In this document: in pieces, positions 15,854 through 24,070 of the stretch
How the letters are laid out: each line of letters starts with the position of its first letter
How positions within the stretch are numbered: the first letter of the stretch is position 1
Source: M3007 sp046316495
GTDB taxonomy: Bacteria; Bacteroidota; Bacteroidia; Chitinophagales; Saprospiraceae
Direction: 5' to 3'
DNA: 64,000 bases
Assembly: GCA_046316495.1 (NCBI GenBank)
Contig: JBKDAM010000160.1
Span: forward strand, 1-64,000
Translations under genes and position numbers: made by a program
Notes under the pieces: generated by a model
Databases searched by the model: none
The model's input: only the letters and a program-made list of their open reading frames with translations
What the model was told of the DNA's origin: nothing

Positions 15854-18505
15854 TTAATCCAGCTGAAGCCGAGGGGTTACAATTTCTTTCCCCTCAATAA
15901 TCGCTTTTCTTCCAAAAGCCAATTGATCTGAATCAGCATCAATCAGTATGGTGTCTCCCTGCTCGTAGCTTCCAGCCAGTAAGAACTTAGACAAGTTATT
16001 CACCAATTCCCGCTGAAGTGCTCTTTTTAATGGACGGGCACCGTATTCCGGATCGAATCCTTTCTCCGCCAATAATTGGGCCGCTGCTGGTGTCATTTCC
16101 ACTTTTAGATCTTGACGACTCAACATCCCGCGTATATCTTCCATTAAAATGGTTAGAATCTTGGCAATTTGACCCTTTTGAAGCGGGTGGAACACAACTA
16201 CTTCATCGATCCGATTCAAAAATTCAGGGCGCATGTTCAATTTTAGAGCATCCATTACTTCCGACTTAGCCGTTTCCATCAGGGCAAGCTGTTGTTTAGG
16301 CGAAACCGATTCATAGGACTCAAATACTTCCTGAATACGATCAGACGCCAGATTAGAGGTCATGATAATGATAGTATTCTTAAAGTTTGCTGTACGCCCT
16401 TTGTTGTCTGTCATTCGACCATCATCCAGTACCTGCAACAAAATATTAAACACATCCGGATGGGCTTTTTCAATCTCGTCCAAGAGTACAACTGCATATG
16501 GCCTACGGCGGATCGCCTCTGTAAGCTGACCACCCTCATCGTAACCTACATATCCTGGAGGCGCTCCAACAAGACGGCTGACTGTGTGTTTTTCCATGTA
16601 CTCTGACATATCGATTCGGACCACCGCACGTTCATCATCAAATAAAACATCTGCCAAAGCCTTTGCCAGCTCTGTTTTTCCTACACCGGTTGGGCCGCTG
16701 AAAATGAAGGAGCCAATTGGCTTTTCCGGATCACTTAATCCGGCACGGTTGCGCCGAATGGCATCACTCACATATTCGACTGCTGCATCCTGCCCAATCA
16801 CCCGTTTGTGCAATTCAGCCTCGAGGTTGAGCAGGCGTTCTTTCTCACTTTTAATCATTTTTCCAACCGGAATTCCTGTCCAGCGAGCGACCACTTCAGC
16901 GATGTCGTTGGAAGTCACCGTTTGGGTTGTCATTCGGTTTTCAGGAGCCAAGGTGGCCAGTTTTTCTTCTGCAGCACGCAGCATGGCCTCTTGGGCCGGC
17001 ACTTCACTAAATTTGATTCTGGAGGCCTCCTCATAATTCCCCTCTCTTTCAGCACGCGTATACCGGATTTGGAGGTCTTCAATTTTTTGTTTACAGTTTT
17101 GAATTGCTTCCACTATTTCCTTTTCGCTTTGCCACTGTGCACGCAAACCATCCAATTGTTCCTGTAAGTTGGAAATATCCTTGTTCAGTTGAGCCAGTTT
17201 ACGCTCATCTTTTTCCCGTTTAATGGCTTCCCGTTCAATCTCCAGCTGACGCAGCTGCCGATCTAGCTTATCCACTTCCTCGGGTACAGAATCCAGCTCC
17301 AACCGGAGTTTTGCAGCGGCCTCATCAATCAGGTCAATGGCCTTATCTGGCAACTTCCGTTCGCTAATGTACCGATGACTAAGCTCCGCTGAAGCGATAA
17401 TTGCCTCATCCAGGATTTGAACCTTGTGGTAATTTTCATACTTTTCTCTCAATCCACGAAGAATGGAGATGGTGTCTTCCAGCGAGGGCTCATCGACCAT
17501 TACGGCCTGAAAACGGCGTTCTAGCGCCTTATCGCTTTCAAAATACTTCTGGTACTCATCAAGGGTAGTGGCGCCAATAGTACGAAGTTCTCCACGCGCC
17601 AAGGCTGGTTTAAGGATATTGGCAGCGTCCATGGCCCCTTGGCCTCCGCCAGCCCCCACCAACGTATGAATTTCATCAATAAATAAGATCACCTGTTCAT
17701 TAGCATCCGTCACTTCTTTAACCACGGCTTTCAAACGCTCCTCAAACTCCCCTTTATATTTTGCTCCGGCAATCAAAGACGCCATATCCAGGGAGAAGAT
17801 TTTCTTGCTTTGCAGGTTTTCAGGCACATCTGACTTGACAATTCGCCAAGCAATTCCCTCTACAATTGCTGTCTTACCAACTCCGGGATCACCGATAATG
17901 ACCGGGTTATTTTTCTTCCGGCGGCTGAGAATGTGGAGTACTCGTCTTATTTCCTCATCTCGCCCAATTACTGGATCGAGTTTGCCTGATTCGGCCAGTT
18001 CTGTCAGGTTGATAGCGTATTTTTGCAAGGCATTGAAAACCAACTCAGTAGTTTGATCTGTCACTTTTCTTCCTTTTCTGAGCTCTTTCACTGCAGCGGA
18101 GAGCAACTCAAAGGTAGCGCCCTGTTCTCGAAGTACTCGAGCTGTTTTATCGCTTCCTTTTGAGATACCCAGCAGCATTAACTCAACGGAGATAAATTCA
18201 TCTCCATACTCTTTCAACAGCGATTTAGCGGCAGAGATCGCCTTATTCGCCTCGTTTGTAAGGTATTGTTTGTCTGCACCTTGCACTTTGGGAAGCTCCC
18301 AAATTAGTTTTTGAAGTGCCTCTTCTAGGTTTGGCAAACTAATACCAGTTTTCTTCAGTAAAAAATCAACCCCAGAATCCTGCAGCGACAACATACCCTT
18401 CAACAGGTGCGCTGTATCCACTGCTTGTTGTTCGTAGCCAGCAGCGAGCTGCTGTGCCTGAACAATGGCCTCCTGGGCTTTAATCGTGAAATTATCGTAG
18501 GTCAT
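15854..18505 (-). CDS. clpB: ATP-dependent disaggregase ClpB
   Basis: An 883-residue AAA+ chaperone that with DnaK rescues aggregated proteins in the cytoplasm. Two N-terminal Clp repeats (1-145) precede NBD1 with Walker A GDPGVGKT (205-212) and Walker B LFIDEIHTLVGAG. A Lys/Glu-rich coiled-coil M-domain follows (about 410-530), which distinguishes ClpB from ClpA and ClpC. NBD2 has GPTGVGKTELAKALA and VLLDEIEKAHPDVFN. The length is slightly over the usual 860. There is no ClpP-binding IGF/L loop in the expected place. I found no CIRCE element upstream. Confidence 0.97.
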   Translation of the reverse strand: MTYDNFTIKAQEAIVQAQQLAAGYEQQAVDTAHLLKGMLSLQDSGVDFLLKKTGISLPNLEEALQKLIWELPKVQGADKQYLTNEANKAISAAKSLLKEYGDEFISVELMLLGISKGSDKTARVLREQGATFELLSAAVKELRKGRKVTDQTTELVFNALQKYAINLTELAESGKLDPVIGRDEEIRRVLHILSRRKKNNPVIIGDPGVGKTAIVEGIAWRIVKSDVPENLQSKKIFSLDMASLIAGAKYKGEFEERLKAVVKEVTDANEQVILFIDEIHTLVGAGGGQGAMDAANILKPALARGELRTIGATTLDEYQKYFESDKALERRFQAVMVDEPSLEDTISILRGLREKYENYHKVQILDEAIIASAELSHRYISERKLPDKAIDLIDEAAAKLRLELDSVPEEVDKLDRQLRQLEIEREAIKREKDERKLAQLNKDISNLQEQLDGLRAQWQSEKEIVEAIQNCKQKIEDLQIRYTRAEREGNYEEASRIKFSEVPAQEAMLRAAEEKLATLAPENRMTTQTVTSNDIAEVVARWTGIPVGKMIKSEKERLLNLEAELHKRVIGQDAAVEYVSDAIRRNRAGLSDPEKPIGSFIFSGPTGVGKTELAKALADVLFDDERAVVRIDMSEYMEKHTVSRLVGAPPGYVGYDEGGQLTEAIRRRPYAVVLLDEIEKAHPDVFNILLQVLDDGRMTDNKGRTANFKNTIIIMTSNLASDRIQEVFESYESVSPKQQLALMETAKSEVMDALKLNMRPEFLNRIDEVVVFHPLQKGQIAKILTILMEDIRGMLSRQDLKVEMTPAAAQLLAEKGFDPEYGARPLKRALQRELVNNLSKFLLAGSYEQGDTILIDADSDQLAFGRKAIIEGKEIVTPRLQLD

Positions 18506-18624
18506 ACCAATGTGTTTAATGTGAGTTTATCAGTAGGTATTGAAACTCTATCAAATTTTTGACCAAGAAGGAATCTATAGCCAGCTACTGCACAATTGTC
18601 AGTAAATTATCAAACAAACAGCCT

Positions 18625-19518
18625 TTATGGCAGATCGAACCCTCTCCAGCCTTGTAATCCACCTGTATGAACCGCCACAATAACCGATTCATCGGGGAAA
18701 AAGCCTTTTTGGAGTAGGTCAAAAATGCCAAACATCATTCGGGAGGTATAAATTGGATCTAATCGCAACTGGTAATGTTGCTCAAACCAGTGAGCCAAAT
18801 CAAGTATGGCAGGATCCGGCGTAGCAAATTTCCCTAAGGTGTAATCCGAAAAAAAATGCAGCCGGTCTGAAGCGCCCTTTACTCCTGATTGCGCTAGAAT
18901 GGAAGCACTACTAAGCCCGTATCGCGCCGCAGGAAAGACCAGGACCGAATGTGGAGAAGGCAGTCCTTGCAAAATCCCTGCAGCGGTGGTACCCGAACCA
19001 GCTGGGACCGCAATAAAGAGCGGTTGATGGGAGAGGGGCCCGAGTTGATGGAGCACTTCGTGGCTAATGGTGGCACAACTACCCACCGCCACTGAGGTAG
19101 CTCCGCCCTCTGGCAGCAATCTATAGCCCGGGTACTGCGCTATTATTGCTCGAATAATTGCGCTATCCATTTTCGCATCATACTCGATTTTCGGAACCGG
19201 AAAAAGGTGCATTCCTGCTTTGGATGCTTCTGAAAGCGTAGGATTGGAAAGATTAGCGGATACCCCTCGCAGAATACCCACCGTTTTGATCCCGTATAAA
19301 CGCCCTGCTTGCGCTACCGCCTGAAGGTGGTTGGAAAAAGGGCCGCCAAACGTAATCAGACCTGGGGTTTCTGTACTTGAAACCGATTCCAGTAGGGGAC
19401 GCAACTTGCGCCATTTATTACCCTGAATAAAAGGATGCACCAAATCATCTCGTTTGATATACAACTGGATACGCTGTGTACACCCGGGGTGTTCCGGTAG
19501 GGATTCGAGTGGTGACAA
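18625..19518 (-). CDS. PLP-dependent ACC deaminase / D-cysteine desulfhydrase family enzyme
   Basis: A 297-residue PLP enzyme of the tryptophan-synthase-beta fold. The cofactor lysine is K35 in IQGNKWRKLRP, the substrate loop is TFGGPFSNHLQAVAQA, and a phosphate-binding Gly-rich loop is seen in PAGSGTTAAG. Family members deaminate 1-aminocyclopropane-1-carboxylate or desulfurate D-cysteine; sequence alone does not separate these, and D-cysteine desulfhydrase is the more frequent activity in non-plant-associated bacteria. A terminator (19543-19578) lies directly upstream, so the gene should have its own promoter in the very short gap or depend on readthrough. Confidence 0.88.
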   Translation of the reverse strand: MSPLESLPEHPGCTQRIQLYIKRDDLVHPFIQGNKWRKLRPLLESVSSTETPGLITFGGPFSNHLQAVAQAGRLYGIKTVGILRGVSANLSNPTLSEASKAGMHLFPVPKIEYDAKMDSAIIRAIIAQYPGYRLLPEGGATSVAVGSCATISHEVLHQLGPLSHQPLFIAVPAGSGTTAAGILQGLPSPHSVLVFPAARYGLSSASILAQSGVKGASDRLHFFSDYTLGKFATPDPAILDLAHWFEQHYQLRLDPIYTSRMMFGIFDLLQKGFFPDESVIVAVHTGGLQGWRGFDLP

Positions 19519-19542
19519 GAGAAATAACGGGAATGCGATAAA

Positions 19543-19578
19543 AAACCCGGCTGAGCCAAAAGAGGCTAAGCCGGGTTT
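19543..19578 (-). terminator. Terminator of the DUF1573 gene
   Basis: 15-nt arms (AAACCCGGCTTAGCC / GGCTCAGCCGGGTTT, one mismatch) with a 6-nt loop and a TTTTTT tail on the minus strand, 31 nt after the DUF1573 stop. Confidence 0.85.
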
Positions 19579-19608
19579 ATCAATTAATTCAAACGATCAA
19601 AGAGGGAA

Positions 19609-20028
19609 TTACCCTTTTTGAAGACCATTGCTTCCTGCAGGAACACTTTCCTGAGCAGCAGCTGGCTTCACTTCTCCTTTGATAGTCAAAGTATGAGTAT
19701 CTGTTGCTTCGTTGGTAGTAATAGTTACCGTTTTGGTAAACATACCCTCGCGATTTGTGTCATAGTTTACGTCAATTGTTCCAGTTTCACCAGGCATGAT
19801 AGGCTCCTTTGGGTAGGATGGAACTGTGCAACCGCAAGAACCTTTTGCAGATTTAATAATCAAAGGCTCATTTCCAGTATTCGTAAATTTGAATTTGCGA
19901 ACACGCTCGCTACCTTTATCAATTTTACCGTAATCAATTGTAGTGGTTTCCAAGGTCATAACCGCTTGCGCGTTTACGAAGGCTACTGAAGCAAGAACCA
20001 AAGCGAAAGCAGAGATCAGTTTTTTCAT
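19609..20028 (-). CDS. Secreted DUF1573 protein
   Basis: A 139-residue exported protein starting MKKLISAFALVLASVAF (signal peptide). The frame is open 31 codons further upstream to 20121, but the promoter at 20092-20121 overlaps that region, so 20028 is the start. The DUF1573 immunoglobulin-like domain is seen in the DYGKIDKGSERVRKFKFTN and GSCGCTVPSYPKEPIMPGE segments, the latter with the family's GCT motif. Members are common in Bacteroidota periplasm or surface; the role is unknown. Bounded by its own promoter and terminator, it is a stand-alone transcription unit. Confidence 0.92.
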   Translation of the reverse strand: MKKLISAFALVLASVAFVNAQAVMTLETTTIDYGKIDKGSERVRKFKFTNTGNEPLIIKSAKGSCGCTVPSYPKEPIMPGETGTIDVNYDTNREGMFTKTVTITTNEATDTHTLTIKGEVKPAAAQESVPAGSNGLQKG

Positions 20029-20091
20029 TGTTCTATAATTATTGATGTTAATAAATTTTATAAAAACCAATTCGGTGATTATTCCGTGATG

Positions 20092-20121
20092 CAAAGGTAA
20101 CAGCAGGAAAATGCTTGTCAA
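20092..20121 (-). promoter_or_regulatory. Bacteroidota-type promoter of the DUF1573 gene
   Basis: Minus strand TTG (20119-20121), 19 nt, TACCTTTG (20092-20099). Transcription would start about 58 nt before the ATG at 20028. Confidence 0.75.
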
Positions 20122-20162
20122 TATAACAGGCTGTTAATAATACCCAAAAAATTGTAAATAAC

Positions 20163-21467
20163 TTAGCGAGCACCTGCAAACAACTGATCTACAATTCGTT
20201 CTAAAAATCGTTTTTCGGCCGTAATAATATCCGCTTCGCCTTGTAATTGCTGCTGAAAGGCGATCGACTTATTAAAACTAGTAGTAGTTCCACCTATACT
20301 GTCCAGTCCAATGGTCACCAAATAGGCATTGTCCTTAGGAACTGCCGATTTCCCAAGAACCGTCCCACTTAAGGTCCCAAATTCATAGGCGGGATAATTA
20401 TCCAATCGAATTACGACCCGCTGTTGAGGCAAAATTTTACCACTTCCCAGCGTAGGAACCATAGATCTGCCAATAATTCGAGAATCTGCTGGCGGAACAA
20501 CCGTCAGTACATGCTCTCCTTCGCGTACATATTGCCTGGCTACATAAAACTTACTCAAAGAGACCCGCCCTGAAATAGGAGCAGTCAGCAAGTACTTTTG
20601 CTTCCAACGTTCCAACGCTGTTTTTAAATCACTTAAAGCAGACTTTAATCGTCCGGGAGCGGAATTGGTATCAAGGCTTTCATCAAAGCGAACCACTCCA
20701 ATACTGCGCTGTAAATCCGTAATTTCAGCCTGCCTCCGTGCAATCTGTTGCTGATATCCTATGTACAAACGCTCTGCCATCTGAACCCGTTCTTGTGCCG
20801 CCGCGAGCTCCTGTTTTGCTTCTGGAGCCCTAGAAAGCACCGCCAAGGCAGCGCGAACGGCTTTCAGGTCACTGGCTGTTCGCAACAATAATTCCTGATC
20901 CAGTCGGTTACTGTTTTTTAGTTCGTTGATTTGCTGCTGAACCTTTCTATTTTGCTCTTCTGAAACTGCCACCCTTTTCCCTTTGGAATATTGATAGGCT
21001 TCCATTTGCTGAACAAACGTTAGGTAAGCGCCCCGCAGCTCCCCTAGCTCTGGGTTGCCCTCTAAGGCTCCAAGCGCAAGCAGACTATCCGGTGTCTCTG
21101 CTCTCCCCCATTCCGACATTTTTTGCTCCAAATAACGGATATCCTTGAAATCCCCCGCATTCTCCAGTACCAAAAGCGGTTGATTCTCTTGTACCACCTC
21201 GTTTTCTTCCACCAAAAACTGCTGAATATGCCCTTCTGCCCTTGCTACCACATCAACCGGGGGCGTCGCTGTTGTGAACTCGACCCGAGCAGTGATCACA
21301 TCCGGGTATTCAATCAACCAAGCAACGACCATTAATAAAAGAAACCCGACCACCACAACGCCAGTCCCCCAACGAACTAACCAACCGGGTGGGGTTCCCA
21401 GAATTTCTGAAAGATCCTCCGAACGTACACTCGGAAGTGACCCACTCCTTTTTTCTTGTTCTGTCAT
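20163..21467 (-). CDS. HlyD-family periplasmic adaptor (membrane fusion) protein
   Basis: A 434-residue inner-membrane-anchored adaptor of tripartite export systems. One transmembrane segment (about 33-55, VVVVGFLLLMVVAWLIEYP) follows a short cytoplasmic tail. The periplasmic part has a split lipoyl/barrel-sandwich domain (VVARAEGHIQQFLVEENEVV and LLTAPISGRVSLSKF) flanking a long Gln/Leu/Arg-rich coiled coil (about 120-300), and a C-terminal beta-barrel. The form matches adaptors that work with peptidase-containing ABC exporters for bacteriocin-like peptides. No ABC exporter or outer-membrane factor is adjacent, so the partner lies elsewhere. Confidence 0.9.
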   Translation of the reverse strand: MTEQEKRSGSLPSVRSEDLSEILGTPPGWLVRWGTGVVVVGFLLLMVVAWLIEYPDVITARVEFTTATPPVDVVARAEGHIQQFLVEENEVVQENQPLLVLENAGDFKDIRYLEQKMSEWGRAETPDSLLALGALEGNPELGELRGAYLTFVQQMEAYQYSKGKRVAVSEEQNRKVQQQINELKNSNRLDQELLLRTASDLKAVRAALAVLSRAPEAKQELAAAQERVQMAERLYIGYQQQIARRQAEITDLQRSIGVVRFDESLDTNSAPGRLKSALSDLKTALERWKQKYLLTAPISGRVSLSKFYVARQYVREGEHVLTVVPPADSRIIGRSMVPTLGSGKILPQQRVVIRLDNYPAYEFGTLSGTVLGKSAVPKDNAYLVTIGLDSIGGTTTSFNKSIAFQQQLQGEADIITAEKRFLERIVDQLFAGAR

Positions 21468-21549
21468 TGGCTTGTAAAGGTCGGAATTTTGACCAAAACC
21501 ATCAAAAATAACCTATTTTTCTTCTGTTTATTTAAAAAAAAAATACCAC

Positions 21550-23889
21550 CTAACTCTTGCTTAATGCTTCGTCTAGGTTAAAAATAGCACTTACTGTAAG
21601 CATCAGGGCACAGTGTATAGCCGGATCCAAATCACTTTGAAATGGGTAGCGTCCAACCTCTAACATCCGTTTTGCCCGATGGGGTGATTGTTGGTACCGT
21701 TGGTATTCGGTCGTGTATAATTGCTCTAATATACGTACCTCCTCACTACTTGGGATCCGTGAAATAATTTGACGAAAAGCAACCTGTATTTGATTGGATA
21801 CGGGCGCTTTTTGGTTTGCTTCCAACAACTTCCCGGAAAGCACCCTGGCGGCTTCCAGTATTTGTGGATCATTCAGCATTGCTAAAGCCTGCAAGGGAGT
21901 GCTCGTCCTTCCACGACTAACTTCGCATACATCCCTAGGCAACGCGTCAAAGGCGAGGGCGGCGGGTGGTGGAATGGTTCTTCTATTAAAGGTATATAAA
22001 CTCCTTCGATACTGTTTGTCCGCCAATGTATCTGGAACATAGGAATATTCTCCACGATAATTGTTAGAGGACTTTTCTGTGCTAAGCGCCTCCCACAACC
22101 CAGGTGGTTGATAAGGCCTGACGGGAGGTCCTCCCAACTGGCGCACCAGCAATCCAGAAGCTACCAGTGCATTATCCCGAATAAATTCGTATTGCATCCG
22201 ATACCGAGGACCACGGGCTAGCCAACGGTTTTCGGGATCTCGCTCTAGTGCTCCTGGCTGCAAAACTGCCGATTGCCGGTAAGTAGCCGAAAGCACCATC
22301 CTTCGCAGCGCTTTTTTTATATCCCAGCCATTGTCCCGAAAGTCTGCAGAAAGCCAATCTAACAGAGCTGGATGAGTAGGAAGTGCCCCCTGTAGTCCAA
22401 AATTATCGCTCGTCGAAACAATTCCTTTCCCAAATAACTCCTGCCACAGGCGATTAATCATTACCCTGGCAGTGAGTGGATTTTTTTTATCAAACAACCA
22501 TTGCGTCATCCCAAGCCGATTCGGTGCATATTCTTCAGAATACGATAATACTGCATTCGGCAAATCTGGACGGACCTCCTCCTCGGGTTTATCGTACTGC
22601 CCTCTAGCCAATATATGGGTCTTCCGGATGCCCACAGAATCCCGCATAACCATCTGCAACAAAGAGTCGGCGGGAGAACTTAGTACATTTCCTAAGTTAA
22701 GAAATCGAAGAGCGCCTTCTGCATCTGCTAAGGTGATTTTCATATAGGGCGCTGGCGTGGCCAAATTTGGCACAAATCCAACTTCAGGTACTTGATTAAA
22801 AAAGGCGAAGGTTGAATAATATTCTCGCATCGATATTGGATCATACTTATGATCGTGGCAACGTGCGCATTCCATCGTCAGTCCTAAAAATGCCTTCCCA
22901 AAAGTATTGGTGCGGTCTGCAACATATTCTACGCGGTATTCTTCATCGATAACCCCACCTTCCTGGGTAATTTTATGGTTTCGGTTAAAAGCAGAGGCTA
23001 GCAAATTGGCCTTGTCTGCCCCCGGCAATAAATCCCCTGCAAGCTGCTGTATGACAAACTGATCATACGGCATATTTTGATTAAACGCATGGATGACCCA
23101 ATCTCTCCAGGGCCACATCACCCTGGTCAGATCATCCTGATATCCGTGGGAATCTGAATATCGGGCCAAATCTAGCCAATACGTCGTCCAACGTTCCCCA
23201 TAGGCGGGATCAGCCAATAAACTATCTACGAGCCACTCAAAGGCCTCCGGCGACTTATCCTCCAAGAAACGATCCAAAAGTGCTTGCTTGGGCGGCAATC
23301 CAGTTAAATCGAATGCAGCCCTTCTCGCCAGTCGACTTTTTTCTGCTTCTGGATTAGGGGTTAGGCCTTGTTCCTCTTGTGCAGCGAGAATAAAATAATC
23401 AATTTCATTTTTAGGCCACTTGGTATTGGAAACGGTTGGCAATTCTGTTTTTTCCGGAGCAATAAAAGCCCAGTGCTTTTCCCAATTCGCACCTTCCGCA
23501 ATCCATTGTGTCAAGATCTGTTTTTCAGACGCAGAAAGACTCAAATGGGAATCTGGGGTGGGCATAATACTATCCGGGTGAGCACTGTAAATCCGATGGA
23601 CTAGGGTACTTTGTTCTGGATGACCCGGAACAATAGCAAAGTGGTCCTTGTTGGGCCCCAGTGCTGCCAGCGCACCCTCTCTGGTATCCAACCTAAGATC
23701 TGCTTTGCGCTGTTTTTCATCCGGCCCATGGCATTTAAAGCAACGATCCGACAAAATCGGACGCACCTGAAAATTAAAGCTAATAGGACGGTCTTCCGCT
23801 TTTTTTTCACTTACACAAGCAAAAAAAACGATCAGAGCGGTTAATATTAACCCACTGAGCGGTACTTTGGCTGCTAAAATGGTGCGCAT
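21550..23889 (-). CDS. Planctomycete-type cytochrome lipoprotein with DUF1549 and DUF1553
   Basis: From ATG 23887-23889 the protein has 779 residues. It begins with a lipoprotein signal (lipobox ending FFAC, C25), followed by a heme-binding CFKCH (C50, C53, H54) in a PSC1-type domain (VRPILSDRCFKCHGPDEKQR). DUF1549 (residues ~150-380, with YWLDLARYSDSHGYQ and QQLAGDLLPGA) and DUF1553 (C-terminal ~300 residues, with MINRLWQELFGKGIV and STPLQALAMLNDP) follow. These multi-domain proteins are abundant in Planctomycetes and some Bacteroidota and are linked to polysaccharide degradation; the catalytic activity is not established. An upstream ATG at 24018 would precede a non-signal-like stretch and was rejected. 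The usual DUF1501 partner is absent. Confidence 0.9.
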   Translation of the reverse strand: MRTILAAKVPLSGLILTALIVFFACVSEKKAEDRPISFNFQVRPILSDRCFKCHGPDEKQRKADLRLDTREGALAALGPNKDHFAIVPGHPEQSTLVHRIYSAHPDSIMPTPDSHLSLSASEKQILTQWIAEGANWEKHWAFIAPEKTELPTVSNTKWPKNEIDYFILAAQEEQGLTPNPEAEKSRLARRAAFDLTGLPPKQALLDRFLEDKSPEAFEWLVDSLLADPAYGERWTTYWLDLARYSDSHGYQDDLTRVMWPWRDWVIHAFNQNMPYDQFVIQQLAGDLLPGADKANLLASAFNRNHKITQEGGVIDEEYRVEYVADRTNTFGKAFLGLTMECARCHDHKYDPISMREYYSTFAFFNQVPEVGFVPNLATPAPYMKITLADAEGALRFLNLGNVLSSPADSLLQMVMRDSVGIRKTHILARGQYDKPEEEVRPDLPNAVLSYSEEYAPNRLGMTQWLFDKKNPLTARVMINRLWQELFGKGIVSTSDNFGLQGALPTHPALLDWLSADFRDNGWDIKKALRRMVLSATYRQSAVLQPGALERDPENRWLARGPRYRMQYEFIRDNALVASGLLVRQLGGPPVRPYQPPGLWEALSTEKSSNNYRGEYSYVPDTLADKQYRRSLYTFNRRTIPPPAALAFDALPRDVCEVSRGRTSTPLQALAMLNDPQILEAARVLSGKLLEANQKAPVSNQIQVAFRQIISRIPSSEEVRILEQLYTTEYQRYQQSPHRAKRMLEVGRYPFQSDLDPAIHCALMLTVSAIFNLDEALSKS

Positions 23890-24040
23890 ATCGTTATGGC
23901 ATTGGACAAAAAGGATAAAACAGGCATCCGTCCTGTAGCAATCCAACCAAAGTCGAGTCTGATAGGGCTGTGCGGCAGGTAAACCACACTGCATAATGCA
24001 TCTGTTCCACCCAATCACCTGCTACAGGATTCTATGCAGG

Positions 24041-24070
24041 CAAAAGTAGTGAAAATTAGGTATGGATCAA
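24041..24070 (-). promoter_or_regulatory. Bacteroidota-type promoter of the DUF1549/DUF1553 gene
   Basis: Minus strand TTG (24068-24070), 19 nt, TACTTTTG (24041-24048). The -33 element overlaps the first codons of the divergent gene, and the leader to ATG 23889 would be about 145 nt. Confidence 0.6.

Noticed and set aside
23890..24018. Longer start of the DUF1549/DUF1553 protein
   Set aside because: The extra 43 residues have no signal character, while the ATG at 23889 begins a clear lipoprotein signal.
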